DNA of 64,000 nt from Cellulophaga sp. 20_2_10 (lineage in GTDB: Bacteria; Bacteroidota; Bacteroidia; Flavobacteriales; Flavobacteriaceae), in contig NZ_JAMCOJ010000011.1 in assembly GCF_023476645.1 (NCBI RefSeq), forward strand, positions 40,691-104,690, written 5' to 3'. A program made the translations under genes and the position numbers. Each line of letters opens with the position of its first letter. The stretch's first letter is position 1. The notes beneath the pieces are model-generated. The model saw nothing but the letters and a program-made list of their open reading frames with translations, did no database searches and was not told where the DNA came from. Below, one piece after another: positions 35,580-44,008 of the stretch.

Positions 35580-36623
35580 ATGAATATATTAATTACAGGA
35601 GGAGCAGGTTTTATTGGTTCGCACGTGGTTAGGCATTTGGTTACTAAGTATCCTAATTATAATATTTTTAATCTGGATGTTTTAACTTATGCAGGCAATT
35701 TAGAAAACTTAAAAGATATTCAATCGGCCGATAACTATACTTTTTTAAAGGTAGATATCACAGACGAACAATCAATAAATAGACTGTTTATAAAACATAA
35801 ATTTACAGGAGTAATCCATTTAGCTGCAGAAAGTCATGTCGATCGTTCCATAAAAGAACCTTTAGCCTTTGCTAAAACAAACATTTTAGGAACTATTGTG
35901 TTGTTAAATGCGTTTAAAAGTCTTTGGCAAAATAATTGGGAAGGTAAACGATTTTATCACGTAAGTACAGATGAGGTTTACGGTAGTTTAGGAAAAACAG
36001 GTTTGTTTACAGAAACAACATCCTACGATCCAAATTCACCTTATTCGGCATCAAAGGCTAGTTCAGATCATTTTGTACGTGCTTACGGTGAAACTTATGG
36101 TATGCCTTATGTTATTAGTAATTGTTCTAATAACTATGGGCCAAACCATTTTCCAGAAAAATTGATTCCTTTATTTATAAATAATATTATAAATAATAAA
36201 GCCCTTCCTGTTTATGGTGATGGCTTATTTACAAGAGATTGGCTATATGTTAAAGATCATGCTGTTGCTATTGATTTAGCTTTTCATAAAGGTGAAAATG
36301 GAGAAACTTATAATATAGGAGGCTTTAACGAATGGACGAATATTGATCTAGTTAAGATTTTATGTACATTAATGGATGATAAACTAGGGAGAAAAGAAGG
36401 AACTTCACTGAAGTTAATAACCTATGTTAAAGATCGTCCAGGACACGATTTGCGATATGCGATAGATGCTTCAAAAATAAATAAAAAGCTAGGTTGGAGA
36501 CCATCGGTTACTTTTGAGGAAGGACTAAAAAAAACGATTGATTGGTATTTAGAAAATAAAGAATGGTTAAATAATATAACCTCTGGTGATTATCAAGAAT
36601 ATTACAATAATCAATATAATTAA
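35580..36623 (+). CDS. rfbB: dTDP-glucose 4,6-dehydratase
   Basis: 347 residues, full length (RmlB/RffG). NAD motif TGGAGFIGSH at residues 6-15, LAAESHVDRSI, STDEVYGSLG, the catalytic YxxxK in YSASKASSDH, and NCSNNYGPNHFPEKLIPL. Makes dTDP-4-keto-6-deoxyglucose, the branch point to dTDP-rhamnose (RmlC/D) and dTDP-Fuc4NAc (WecE/WecD). Its position after wecC matches rffG of the ECA operon. Confidence 0.96.
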   Translation: MNILITGGAGFIGSHVVRHLVTKYPNYNIFNLDVLTYAGNLENLKDIQSADNYTFLKVDITDEQSINRLFIKHKFTGVIHLAAESHVDRSIKEPLAFAKTNILGTIVLLNAFKSLWQNNWEGKRFYHVSTDEVYGSLGKTGLFTETTSYDPNSPYSASKASSDHFVRAYGETYGMPYVISNCSNNYGPNHFPEKLIPLFINNIINNKALPVYGDGLFTRDWLYVKDHAVAIDLAFHKGENGETYNIGGFNEWTNIDLVKILCTLMDDKLGRKEGTSLKLITYVKDRPGHDLRYAIDASKINKKLGWRPSVTFEEGLKKTIDWYLENKEWLNNITSGDYQEYYNNQYN

Positions 36624-36642
36624 AGTTTTAAAAGTATAAAAA

Positions 36643-37509
36643 ATGAAAGGTATAATATTAGCCGGTGGTTCAGGTACTAGACTTCATCCTCTTACTAAGG
36701 TTGTTTCTAAGCAGTTATTGCCGGTGTATGACAAGCCAATGATATATTACCCACTTTCTGTATTGATGTTATCTGGGATTCGCGAGATTTTAATAATTTC
36801 TACGCCGATGGATTTACCTAACTTTAAACGTTTATTCGGAGATGGTTCTCAAATAGGTTTGAAAATTAGTTATGCAGAGCAGCCATCACCAGATGGGTTA
36901 GCACAGGCATTTATTATTGGAGAAGAATTTATTGGAGATGATGATGTTTGTTTAGTATTAGGAGATAATATTTTTTATGGAGCTGGACTTCAAAAGTTAC
37001 TTTCAAATTCTGTTAATATAGTTAAGGAAGAAAAAAGTGCTGTTGTTTTTGGTTATTATGTTGAAGACCCAGAGCGTTACGGGGTTGCAGATTTTGATAC
37101 AGAAGGTAATGTCTTGAGTATTGAAGAAAAGCCAGTTAAACCTAAATCTAATTTTGCAGTTGTAGGTTTGTATTTTTATCCAAACTCTGTTGTGAAAATA
37201 TCAAAACAAGTTAAGCCATCTCATCGTGGAGAGTTGGAAATAACTTCAGTAAACAAAGACTATTTAGAACGAAAGCAATTAAAAATGCAAGTATTAAGTA
37301 GGGGATTTGCTTGGTTGGATACAGGGACGCATGAAGCCTTAACAGAAGCTACAGAATTTGTAAAAGCTGTAGAGAAACGAACTAGTCTAAAAATAGCTTG
37401 CCTAGAAGAGATTGCATATCGAATGGGCTATATATCGAGAAAGGAGCTAGCAAAACTTGCTGAAAATTATAAAAAAAGCGGATACGGCAATTATCTTAAA
37501 AGGATATAA
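36643..37509 (+). CDS. rfbA: glucose-1-phosphate thymidylyltransferase
   Basis: 288 residues, full length (RmlA/RffH). Nucleotidyl-transferase signature [20 protein letters not shown] near the N-terminus, [33 protein letters not shown], and [12 protein letters not shown]. Forms dTDP-glucose from dTTP and glucose-1-phosphate. It is followed with no spacer by wecD (TAA directly before ATG), as rffH is followed by wecD in ECA operons. Confidence 0.96.
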   Translation: MKGIILAGGSGTRLHPLTKVVSKQLLPVYDKPMIYYPLSVLMLSGIREILIISTPMDLPNFKRLFGDGSQIGLKISYAEQPSPDGLAQAFIIGEEFIGDDDVCLVLGDNIFYGAGLQKLLSNSVNIVKEEKSAVVFGYYVEDPERYGVADFDTEGNVLSIEEKPVKPKSNFAVVGLYFYPNSVVKISKQVKPSHRGELEITSVNKDYLERKQLKMQVLSRGFAWLDTGTHEALTEATEFVKAVEKRTSLKIACLEEIAYRMGYISRKELAKLAENYKKSGYGNYLKRI

Positions 37510-38202
37510 ATGAATATTATTAAGCTAGATTGGGACAGTGATTTTTTTGGATATACTATTGGAAGAGTTGATGTAAAAAGCCCTGGGGCTTTTGATTTTC
37601 CAAAATTTAAAAAAAATGCAGCTTTATACAGGTTAGTTTATTTATTTTCAGATCAAAAAATAGAGTCTAGTAAGGTACAATTAGTTGACACAAAGCTTAC
37701 CTTTAGTAAACAGTTAGAGCACGCCAACCTTGATGAAAATAGTAAGGTGAGTATATTCTTAAAAGGTAAAGATGATTTTAAAAAAATAGAGAAACTTGCT
37801 TTGCAAAGTGGAAAATATTCAAGGTTTAAAATTGATTTAAATTTTAAAAAGAATGAATATGAGCTTTTATATAAGAAATGGATAAGAAATTCTATTTATG
37901 AAGAAAAAGCAATAGAGGTTGCTATTTTTAAAGATAGCCAAGAAATTTTAGGCTTTTTCACCTTAGAAAAGAAAAGTGATTCTTTATGTGATATTAGTTT
38001 GGTTGCAGTTGACCAAAACGCCAGAGGGAAGAAAATAGGTACTAAATTAATTAATTTTGCAATATCTCAAGGAGTTAAAAAAGGGTTTAAAGATATTCAA
38101 GTTGTTACGCAACTAGAAAATCTACCAGCTAAAAATCTATATGAAAAGTGTGGGTTTAAAATTTGTAAAACAGAATATATATACCATTATTGGAATTTAT
38201 GA
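37510..38202 (+). CDS. wecD: dTDP-fucosamine (Fuc4N) acetyltransferase, WecD-like
   Basis: 230 residues. The N-terminus LDWDSDFFGYTIGRV resembles the WxxxFFG start of WecD/RffC proteins. The C-terminal half is a GNAT fold with the acetyl-CoA loop VDQNARGKKIGTKLI and the terminal NLYEKCGFK motif. In ECA synthesis this enzyme N-acetylates dTDP-4-amino-4,6-dideoxygalactose. Assignment leans on gene order, between rmlA and wecE exactly as in E. coli, and on a weak N-terminal match, because GNAT domains alone are not specific. The stop overlaps wecE as ATGA. Confidence 0.82.
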   Translation: MNIIKLDWDSDFFGYTIGRVDVKSPGAFDFPKFKKNAALYRLVYLFSDQKIESSKVQLVDTKLTFSKQLEHANLDENSKVSIFLKGKDDFKKIEKLALQSGKYSRFKIDLNFKKNEYELLYKKWIRNSIYEEKAIEVAIFKDSQEILGFFTLEKKSDSLCDISLVAVDQNARGKKIGTKLINFAISQGVKKGFKDIQVVTQLENLPAKNLYEKCGFKICKTEYIYHYWNL

Positions 38203-39332
38203 TACCATTCAATAAACCATTTTTAGTAGGAAAGGAAATTCGATATATTGAAGAGTCTGTAAAATCCGGAAAGATTTCAGGCAATGGATATTTTACAAAT
38301 AAATGTCAAAAATATTTTGAAGACAATTTTGGGTTCAAGAAAGCCTTATTGACCACATCTTGCACAGATGCATTGGAAATGACGGCAATGTTAATGAATA
38401 TTAAGCCCGGAGACGAAGTAATTGTGCCATCCTATACTTTTGTGTCCTCTGCATTAGCATTTGTTCGTCAAGGAGCTAATATTGTGTTTGCTGATAGTCG
38501 CGATGATCATCCTGGTATAAATGAAAATGGAATAGAAGCTTTGATTACTTCAAAGACTAAAGCTATTGTAGTAGTACATTATGCTGGTGTTGCTTGTGAT
38601 ATGGATGTAGTAATGGGTATTGCAAATAAATATAATTTATTTGTTGTCGAAGATGCTGCTCAAGCAATTGATTCTTATTACAAAGGAAAACCCTTAGGAA
38701 GTATTGGACATTTTGGAACATTCTCGTTCCATGAAACTAAAAATATAATTTCTGGAGAAGGGGGTTTGTTAGCCATTAATGATGGTCGGTTTGTTGATCG
38801 GGCTGAGGTTATTTGGGAAAAAGGAACTAATCGTTCTTCTTTTTTTAAGGGAGAGGTTGATAAATATGGTTGGGTAGATACGGGATCGTCTTTTCTTCCA
38901 TCAGAGCTGGTAGCTGCTTTCTTATATGCGCAGTTAGAACACTTAAAGGAGATACAACAGAAGAGAGAATCGTTATGGAACGTTTATTATAGCGCATTAA
39001 AAGAATTAGATAATCAAAATATTTTAAAATTAGCTAGCTTGCCTAATTTTGCGACAAATAACGCCCATATGTTTTATGTGATTACAAAAAACATAAAAGA
39101 ACGTGATGCGTTAATAGCGCATTTAAAAGGTAATGAGATACATGCCGTATTTCATTACTTGTCGTTGCATAAGAGTCCCTATTATACAAAAAACAATACA
39201 CTAGAGAGTGGTCAAGAATTACTTCAATCAGATAGATATACGGATTGCCTAATACGCTTACCGCTCTTTTATAATTTAAAAGTAAGTGAAGTAAATATGA
39301 TTTCAAAAGTGATAATCGACTTTTTTAAATGA
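38199..39332 (+). CDS. wecE: dTDP-4-amino-4,6-dideoxygalactose transaminase
   Basis: 377 residues from ATG 38199 (MIPFNKPFLVGKE), which overlaps the wecD stop as ATGA and matches the E. coli WecE start MIPFN. An in-frame ATG at 38190 is less likely. PLP-dependent DegT/WecE fold with Lys181 in SFHETKN, and VPSYTFVSSALAF, VVHYAGVACDMD, VEDAAQAIDSYYKGKPLGSI and REKGTNRS-like WEKGTNRSSFFKG segments typical of WecE. It aminates dTDP-4-keto-6-deoxyglucose to dTDP-Fuc4N. The stop overlaps wecF as ATGA. Confidence 0.94.
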   Translation: MIPFNKPFLVGKEIRYIEESVKSGKISGNGYFTNKCQKYFEDNFGFKKALLTTSCTDALEMTAMLMNIKPGDEVIVPSYTFVSSALAFVRQGANIVFADSRDDHPGINENGIEALITSKTKAIVVVHYAGVACDMDVVMGIANKYNLFVVEDAAQAIDSYYKGKPLGSIGHFGTFSFHETKNIISGEGGLLAINDGRFVDRAEVIWEKGTNRSSFFKGEVDKYGWVDTGSSFLPSELVAAFLYAQLEHLKEIQQKRESLWNVYYSALKELDNQNILKLASLPNFATNNAHMFYVITKNIKERDALIAHLKGNEIHAVFHYLSLHKSPYYTKNNTLESGQELLQSDRYTDCLIRLPLFYNLKVSEVNMISKVIIDFFK

Positions 39333-40489
39333 GAATATTGCATATAGCAACAGACGAAAAATTTATAAATAGTATAAGTTGGCAGTTTGGAAATATAACT
39401 AATACTGAGAATTATTATGTAATCTTATTAGATTCCATTGATTCTAATATTAAATATGTTACGCTCGATGAAAAATTTAAAATTGTTGTAAAGAATAAAA
39501 ATGGACTTGATTTCTGTATTAAGGAAATAGAAAAACATGATATAGTTATTTTTCATGGCCTTAATTATTTTCAAAGTCAAATTGTTCTAAAGACTAATAA
39601 TGTGTCCAAATTAGTTTGGTTCTTTTGGGGAGGCGAGTTTTATGACAACCCTAAATTGCTGAAATTAAATTCTATTGGGGATAAAACAAAGGAGCTTTTT
39701 GTTAATACTACTATAAAGAATAAGCTAAAAAGAATAATACGACCATTATTTTATTTTTTAAAGAATCATACAAAAACGCCAGAACGGACAGTTTTGGATG
39801 CTGCTAAAAAAATACATCATTTTGGAATTCTTTACAAAGAAGAAATGGATTACTTTAAATCTTTAGGGTGTTTGTCTGACGATGTTTCTTTTTTTAAAAT
39901 GACCTATTATCCGTTAGATTTTATCTTTAAAGGTATAGAAAACATTAAAGTGAGCGGAACTAATATTTTAATTGGTAATTCGGCTTCTTTAACAAATAAC
40001 CATATAGAAGCATTTGATTTACTCAAGGACATTAAGCTTGAAAACAGAAAAATAATCGTGCCTTTAAGCTATGGAGATAAGAATTACGGAAAATCTATAA
40101 GTCATATTGGAAAAACTCTTTTTGGGCAAAATATGATGCCACTTTCTGAGTTTATTACTTTAAATGAATTTAATACACTTTTAAGTAGCTGTAATGTGGT
40201 AATAATGAATCATTACAGGCAACAAGCTGTTGGGAATGTTATTGCTGTTTTGTGGATGGGATCCAAAGTTTATTTAAATGAAAGTAATACACTTTATCAT
40301 TATCTAAAACGTATTGGTATTGCAGTTTTCTCTATAAATGAAGAGTTAAAGAAAAACCCTGAAGCGTTTGTAGGCTTAAATGATGCTCAAATCAATAATA
40401 ATAGAAAAATTTTGATAAGCGAAATGGGTTTTGAGGCGGTTAAGAGCAATATGTTTGAAGGGCTTAAATCTATTCTTAATGACTATTAA
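39329..40489 (+). CDS. wecF: TDP-N-acetylfucosamine:lipid II N-acetylfucosaminyltransferase (WecF, GT56-like)
   Basis: 386 residues. The central part NILIGNSASLTNNHIEAFDL followed by KIIVPLSYGDKNYG matches the WecF pattern (GNS...NHI...VPxxY). FFWGGEFYDN and MNHYRQQAVGNVIAVLWMGS correspond to WecF HIWGADLYE and ARQQGIGTL regions. WecF adds Fuc4NAc to the ManNAcA-GlcNAc lipid-linked disaccharide, completing the ECA repeat. A linker of about 60 residues near 130-190 makes it longer than the E. coli enzyme. Coupled to wecE (ATGA overlap) and overlapping wzx by 11 bases. Confidence 0.85.
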   Translation: MRILHIATDEKFINSISWQFGNITNTENYYVILLDSIDSNIKYVTLDEKFKIVVKNKNGLDFCIKEIEKHDIVIFHGLNYFQSQIVLKTNNVSKLVWFFWGGEFYDNPKLLKLNSIGDKTKELFVNTTIKNKLKRIIRPLFYFLKNHTKTPERTVLDAAKKIHHFGILYKEEMDYFKSLGCLSDDVSFFKMTYYPLDFIFKGIENIKVSGTNILIGNSASLTNNHIEAFDLLKDIKLENRKIIVPLSYGDKNYGKSISHIGKTLFGQNMMPLSEFITLNEFNTLLSSCNVVIMNHYRQQAVGNVIAVLWMGSKVYLNESNTLYHYLKRIGIAVFSINEELKKNPEAFVGLNDAQINNNRKILISEMGFEAVKSNMFEGLKSILNDY

Positions 40490-41918
40490 AAAACAAGCTA
40501 TTTCTGGCGTAAAATGGACTACGGTATCAACCATTACTTTGGCATTAAGTGCATTACTTAAAATATCTATTTTAGCACGATTTCTAGACGCCTCAGATTT
40601 TGGCTTAATGGCATTAGTAACTTTTGTACTAGGGTTTATGGATTTGTTTATGGATATGGGTATTACGTCGGCCATATTGCATAAACAAAATATTACAAAA
40701 AAAGAATATGCTAGCTTATATTGGCTTAATATTGGGTTTAGTTTGGTATTGTTTGTTTTAATAATAGTACTAAGTCCATTAGTAGCCTCTTTTTATAACG
40801 AATTAGAGCTTGTTAGACTTATTCCTTTATCAGGTGTAATTATTCTGTTTTCTGCTATAGGAAGACAGTATAAAACCATTTTTCAAAAAGAGCTACTGTT
40901 TAAAACAATGGCTATAGTTGATATAGCCTCTGTAATTGTTTCACTAATCTCTGCGATTAGTTTTGCCTTTTATGGTTTTGGTGTCTATGCTTTAGTATAT
41001 GCCGCACTAATACAATATGGTTTAAATAATAGTGCTTATTTTATTTTAGGAATTAGAAAAAATCCTGTATTGTTTCATTATAATTATTCTGAAACAAAAC
41101 CTTTTTTGAAGATAGGTGTTTATCAAGTGGGAGGGCAAGTTATTAATTTTATCAATCGTGATTTAGATGTTTTAATTATTGGTAAATTTTTTGGAGCAGA
41201 TATTCTAGGTGGTTATAGTTTGGCTAAACAATTAGTTAAGAGGCCTTTAAGCGTTATTAACCCTATTGTCAATAGATTGGCAACATCGATTTTACCAAGA
41301 TATCAAACCAATAATTCATTACTTTTAGAATATTTTAATAAACTAATTAAAAGTTTAAGTATTATTAATGCTTTCGTATATGGAGCTGTTGCTGTTTTAG
41401 CACCTTTAGTTGTAAGTTTTTTATATGGAAATGGTTACGAAGATATAATACCTTTGGTTAGGTTATTTACTATAATGGTATATTTTAGGTCTGTTTCAAG
41501 TTTGGTAGGCATATTATCTATAACTAAAGGAAGAACCGATTTAGAATTTTATTGGAACATAATTACTGCAGTTGTTATGCCTTTGGTTATTTTTATAGGT
41601 ATAAGTGAAGGAACAGAAATTATTGTATTATTAATGGCCATAGCTCAAATGTTCCTTGTTTTACCTATGTGGTATATGTTTTATTTTAAACAGATTAAAA
41701 TGCCCTTATTAGAACTAGTTCGGAACATCTTTGTACCATTTTTTATTACAAGTATTATTTATGTATTATATAGTATTACCGCTATTGATTCTATTATATT
41801 TCAAGTGTTTGTTAGTGGCGTGCTTTTTATGGTTTTAATGATATATTTAATTAAAACGGATAAAGAGGTCTTAAGCTATATAAAATCAAACAAATATGTT
41901 AAGAACTACATTAAATGA
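40479..41918 (+). CDS. polysaccharide repeat-unit flippase (Wzx, MOP superfamily)
   Basis: 479 residues from ATG 40479 (MTIKKQAISGVKWTTVST), the usual start of this branch; a longer frame from 40431 lies inside wecF. About 12 to 14 membrane helices. The sequence SGVKWTTVSTITLALSALLKISILARFL and the later QVGGQVINFINRDLDVLIIGKFFGADILGGY are typical of the WzxC/polysacc_synt_3 type. It would flip lipid-linked repeat units across the inner membrane. In enterobacteria wzxE lies on the other side of wecF, so the two genes are swapped here. Confidence 0.9.
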   Translation: MTIKKQAISGVKWTTVSTITLALSALLKISILARFLDASDFGLMALVTFVLGFMDLFMDMGITSAILHKQNITKKEYASLYWLNIGFSLVLFVLIIVLSPLVASFYNELELVRLIPLSGVIILFSAIGRQYKTIFQKELLFKTMAIVDIASVIVSLISAISFAFYGFGVYALVYAALIQYGLNNSAYFILGIRKNPVLFHYNYSETKPFLKIGVYQVGGQVINFINRDLDVLIIGKFFGADILGGYSLAKQLVKRPLSVINPIVNRLATSILPRYQTNNSLLLEYFNKLIKSLSIINAFVYGAVAVLAPLVVSFLYGNGYEDIIPLVRLFTIMVYFRSVSSLVGILSITKGRTDLEFYWNIITAVVMPLVIFIGISEGTEIIVLLMAIAQMFLVLPMWYMFYFKQIKMPLLELVRNIFVPFFITSIIYVLYSITAIDSIIFQVFVSGVLFMVLMIYLIKTDKEVLSYIKSNKYVKNYIK

Positions 41919-41921
41919 AAA

Positions 41922-42119
41922 ATGAATCCGTTAGAATATTGGATGCATACTAACAAGGAATTAAAACTGTTTCTAGATAATTATTTTTCATCGCATATAA
42001 ATCTTGTCCAAAACTCTCAATTAAAACAAGACTGTATTACAAATTATAATACCGGAAATGGTATCGAGAAAATGCAGGTAATATCTTTGCTAAGTGCGCT
42101 TAAGTTATTTTTCAATTAA
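41922..42119 (+). CDS. small hypothetical, possible remnant of a larger gene
   Basis: 65 residues, starting 3 bases after wzx stops. The N-terminal part NPLEYWMHTNKELKLFLDNY and the end GIEKMQVISLLSALKLFFN recall the C-terminal tail of asparagine-synthase-like enzymes that occur in flavobacterial polysaccharide clusters. If so, this is a remnant whose catalytic part has been lost. That likeness is from memory and weak; a genuine small protein is the alternative. It converges on the lyase gene, five bases away. Confidence 0.4.
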   Translation: MNPLEYWMHTNKELKLFLDNYFSSHINLVQNSQLKQDCITNYNTGNGIEKMQVISLLSALKLFFN

Positions 42120-42124
42120 TCGGT

Positions 42125-43927
42125 TTAGTTTAAGTTTATTTTATGTTCTATGTCATCTTTAGTATAAAAAAGAATGTTATTTTTTATATAAGGATTTGTA
42201 ACAGGTAAATTATATTGTTTTGATTCTATCAATATTATTGTTTCCATAAATGGGTCGTCAGAATTTAAAATTATTTGTTTAGAGTCCACGATTTTAAAAG
42301 GACTGACTGATCTAAAAAAGTCTTTTTCTAGAAAGGTGTTTTTTACACCTGTCGTAAACATTGAAACTGTAATGTTATTTGGCATAGAAAATACAACTTT
42401 ATTGTTTGTGTTTTTTATTTTGGAAACTCCTTTGCCTATATTAAAAATTTGCTGTAATGTTTCTGCTTTTTTAAGTCCATTAACATCATCTTTTACCACT
42501 ATTAAGTTTGGTTTAATAAAGAATAACTGTCTGTTAACAGTTAGCGAGTCATACATGTTGTGAGACGCTTCAATCATTTCATAAGTGTCTCTTGTTGTAT
42601 AGCTATTTAATTTTGAGTATTGGCCTTTTCTCCCAAGAGTATAATCTTTATTATTAACAACTATTGTATTGTGAGCAAATACAGACATCAGTAAAGGACG
42701 ATTTATTTTATCGTAGCCATAATATCCTTGATCTGTGAAAACATCTGTCCCTAAGGTGTGATAAACAAACGAAAGATCGTCGTGATGTTTATGTACTTTG
42801 GATTTATAATTGGCAAATAGTGCTAAATAGCTTTTATCGGTTGTTTTGGATCTCAATGTTGCAATGTTGTTTTCAAAACTAACCATAGAATTTAGATTAT
42901 AATTGCTTAATAGAGCATGTAATCTGCTATCGTTTTCAAAATCAGAAACTAGTTTCGGAGATAATTTTTCAATTTGACTATCTCCCCACAGTGGAAATGT
43001 TAAATCTGGTTTGATTAATTGGACTAAGATGTCGTTCATTTTTAAATATTTTAAAAGCTTGTCTGGAGGTGTAGTACCTTGTCCAATAAGTTTAAAAATG
43101 TTTTTGTAAAGATTGTGGTTAAAAATATGATATGTCATAGAATGCTCTTTAGCAAGTCCACTTTTATCTATAATCTTATCAAAACTATTTAGTGCCCTTT
43201 TTGAGGCAATATTTTTAAGATCTTCTGATATAAATCTGTTGCTAATAAATGCTTTAGAAGAGTATAGTAAGGAGCGGTCCATCATTAAGGAATGGTTATG
43301 GACAGAATAATTTGTTGGATCAACCATGAATTTAATATTTTCAGATAAATGGTTAAAACAAATTTGAATAAAAGAGATGTCTGGTTTATTTAAACCTAAT
43401 TCGTTGCTTATTGTTTGAAAAATATGAGTTGTTCTGAAAGCACACGAATGGTCGTACCATGAAAACTTTGATGTAGTAAAATTTTTGTTTTGGTGTAGTT
43501 TGATATAGCTTTTAATATAAGCTTTAGCTTTATTATGATATTTTATCTCATTTGTGTTTTTGTAAGCGTGATTAAGTGATGATACAAATAGTAAATTTTG
43601 ATAATATAATTGCCATGTGTCGTTTTTGAGTGGGTTTTCTGTCCAATCTATAGCATCAATATTAATACTAAACGATTTAAGAGAATTTAAAACTATAATG
43701 CTATCATTAATTATACTGTTAGCTATTTTAAGTAAGGTATTACCTTTATATGGAACTGTACGAGGTATTTCATTAAAGAGAATATTCTCTTTTAGATCAG
43801 AAATACTGAATTGGTAATTGGATTTTTTGTAATTAAAATTAATTTCCTTCTTTTGGGCACTTACCGATTGAGTAGAAACAAGAAACAAGAAACAAGAAAC
43901 AAGAAACAAGAATTTATTCAATTTCAT
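42125..43927 (-). CDS. secreted heparinase II/III family polysaccharide lyase
   Basis: 600 residues from ATG 43927. The signal peptide (residues 1-24, ending SVSAQ) is coded by a heptanucleotide repeat. An alpha-helical toroid domain spans about 50-340 (WSYDHSCAFRTT-like segment FSWYDHSCAFRTTHIF). A Hepar_II_III beta-sandwich domain follows with HKHHDDLSFVYHTLG, VFTDQGYYGYD and SVFAHNTIVVN. Such enzymes cleave uronic-acid-containing polymers by beta-elimination. It is the only gene of the locus on the minus strand and has its own -7 element. It may trim or degrade the polymer made by the surrounding genes. Confidence 0.88.
   Translation of the reverse strand: MKLNKFLFLVSCFLFLVSTQSVSAQKKEINFNYKKSNYQFSISDLKENILFNEIPRTVPYKGNTLLKIANSIINDSIIVLNSLKSFSINIDAIDWTENPLKNDTWQLYYQNLLFVSSLNHAYKNTNEIKYHNKAKAYIKSYIKLHQNKNFTTSKFSWYDHSCAFRTTHIFQTISNELGLNKPDISFIQICFNHLSENIKFMVDPTNYSVHNHSLMMDRSLLYSSKAFISNRFISEDLKNIASKRALNSFDKIIDKSGLAKEHSMTYHIFNHNLYKNIFKLIGQGTTPPDKLLKYLKMNDILVQLIKPDLTFPLWGDSQIEKLSPKLVSDFENDSRLHALLSNYNLNSMVSFENNIATLRSKTTDKSYLALFANYKSKVHKHHDDLSFVYHTLGTDVFTDQGYYGYDKINRPLLMSVFAHNTIVVNNKDYTLGRKGQYSKLNSYTTRDTYEMIEASHNMYDSLTVNRQLFFIKPNLIVVKDDVNGLKKAETLQQIFNIGKGVSKIKNTNNKVVFSMPNNITVSMFTTGVKNTFLEKDFFRSVSPFKIVDSKQIILNSDDPFMETIILIESKQYNLPVTNPYIKNNILFYTKDDIEHKINLN
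43874..43912 (-). repeat. heptanucleotide tandem repeat in the lyase signal-peptide codons
   Basis: On the minus strand, five complete copies of TTCTTGT plus TTCT (39 bp). They code for FLFLVSCFLFLVS, the hydrophobic core of the signal peptide. Because 7 is not a multiple of 3, gain or loss of one or two copies would shift the frame just after the start. A change of three copies keeps the frame. Confidence 0.9.
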
Positions 43928-43953
43928 AATTATGAATGATTTAATTTTATTTC

Positions 43954-43961
43954 CAAAAGTA
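43954..43961 (-). promoter_or_regulatory. -7 promoter element TACTTTTG for the lyase gene
   Basis: Minus-strand exact TAnnTTTG match, 26 bases upstream of ATG 43927. It supports that start over the longer frame from 44002. No clear TTG is found 17-20 bases further upstream. Confidence 0.5.
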
Positions 43962-44008
43962 ATAATTATTATAGCAGAAGATGTATTTTTGCTATCTAAC
44001 ATTTTGTT

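Noticed and set aside
40431-40478. Longer N-terminus for the Wzx flippase
   Set aside because: It lies inside wecF, and the added residues do not match the usual flippase start.
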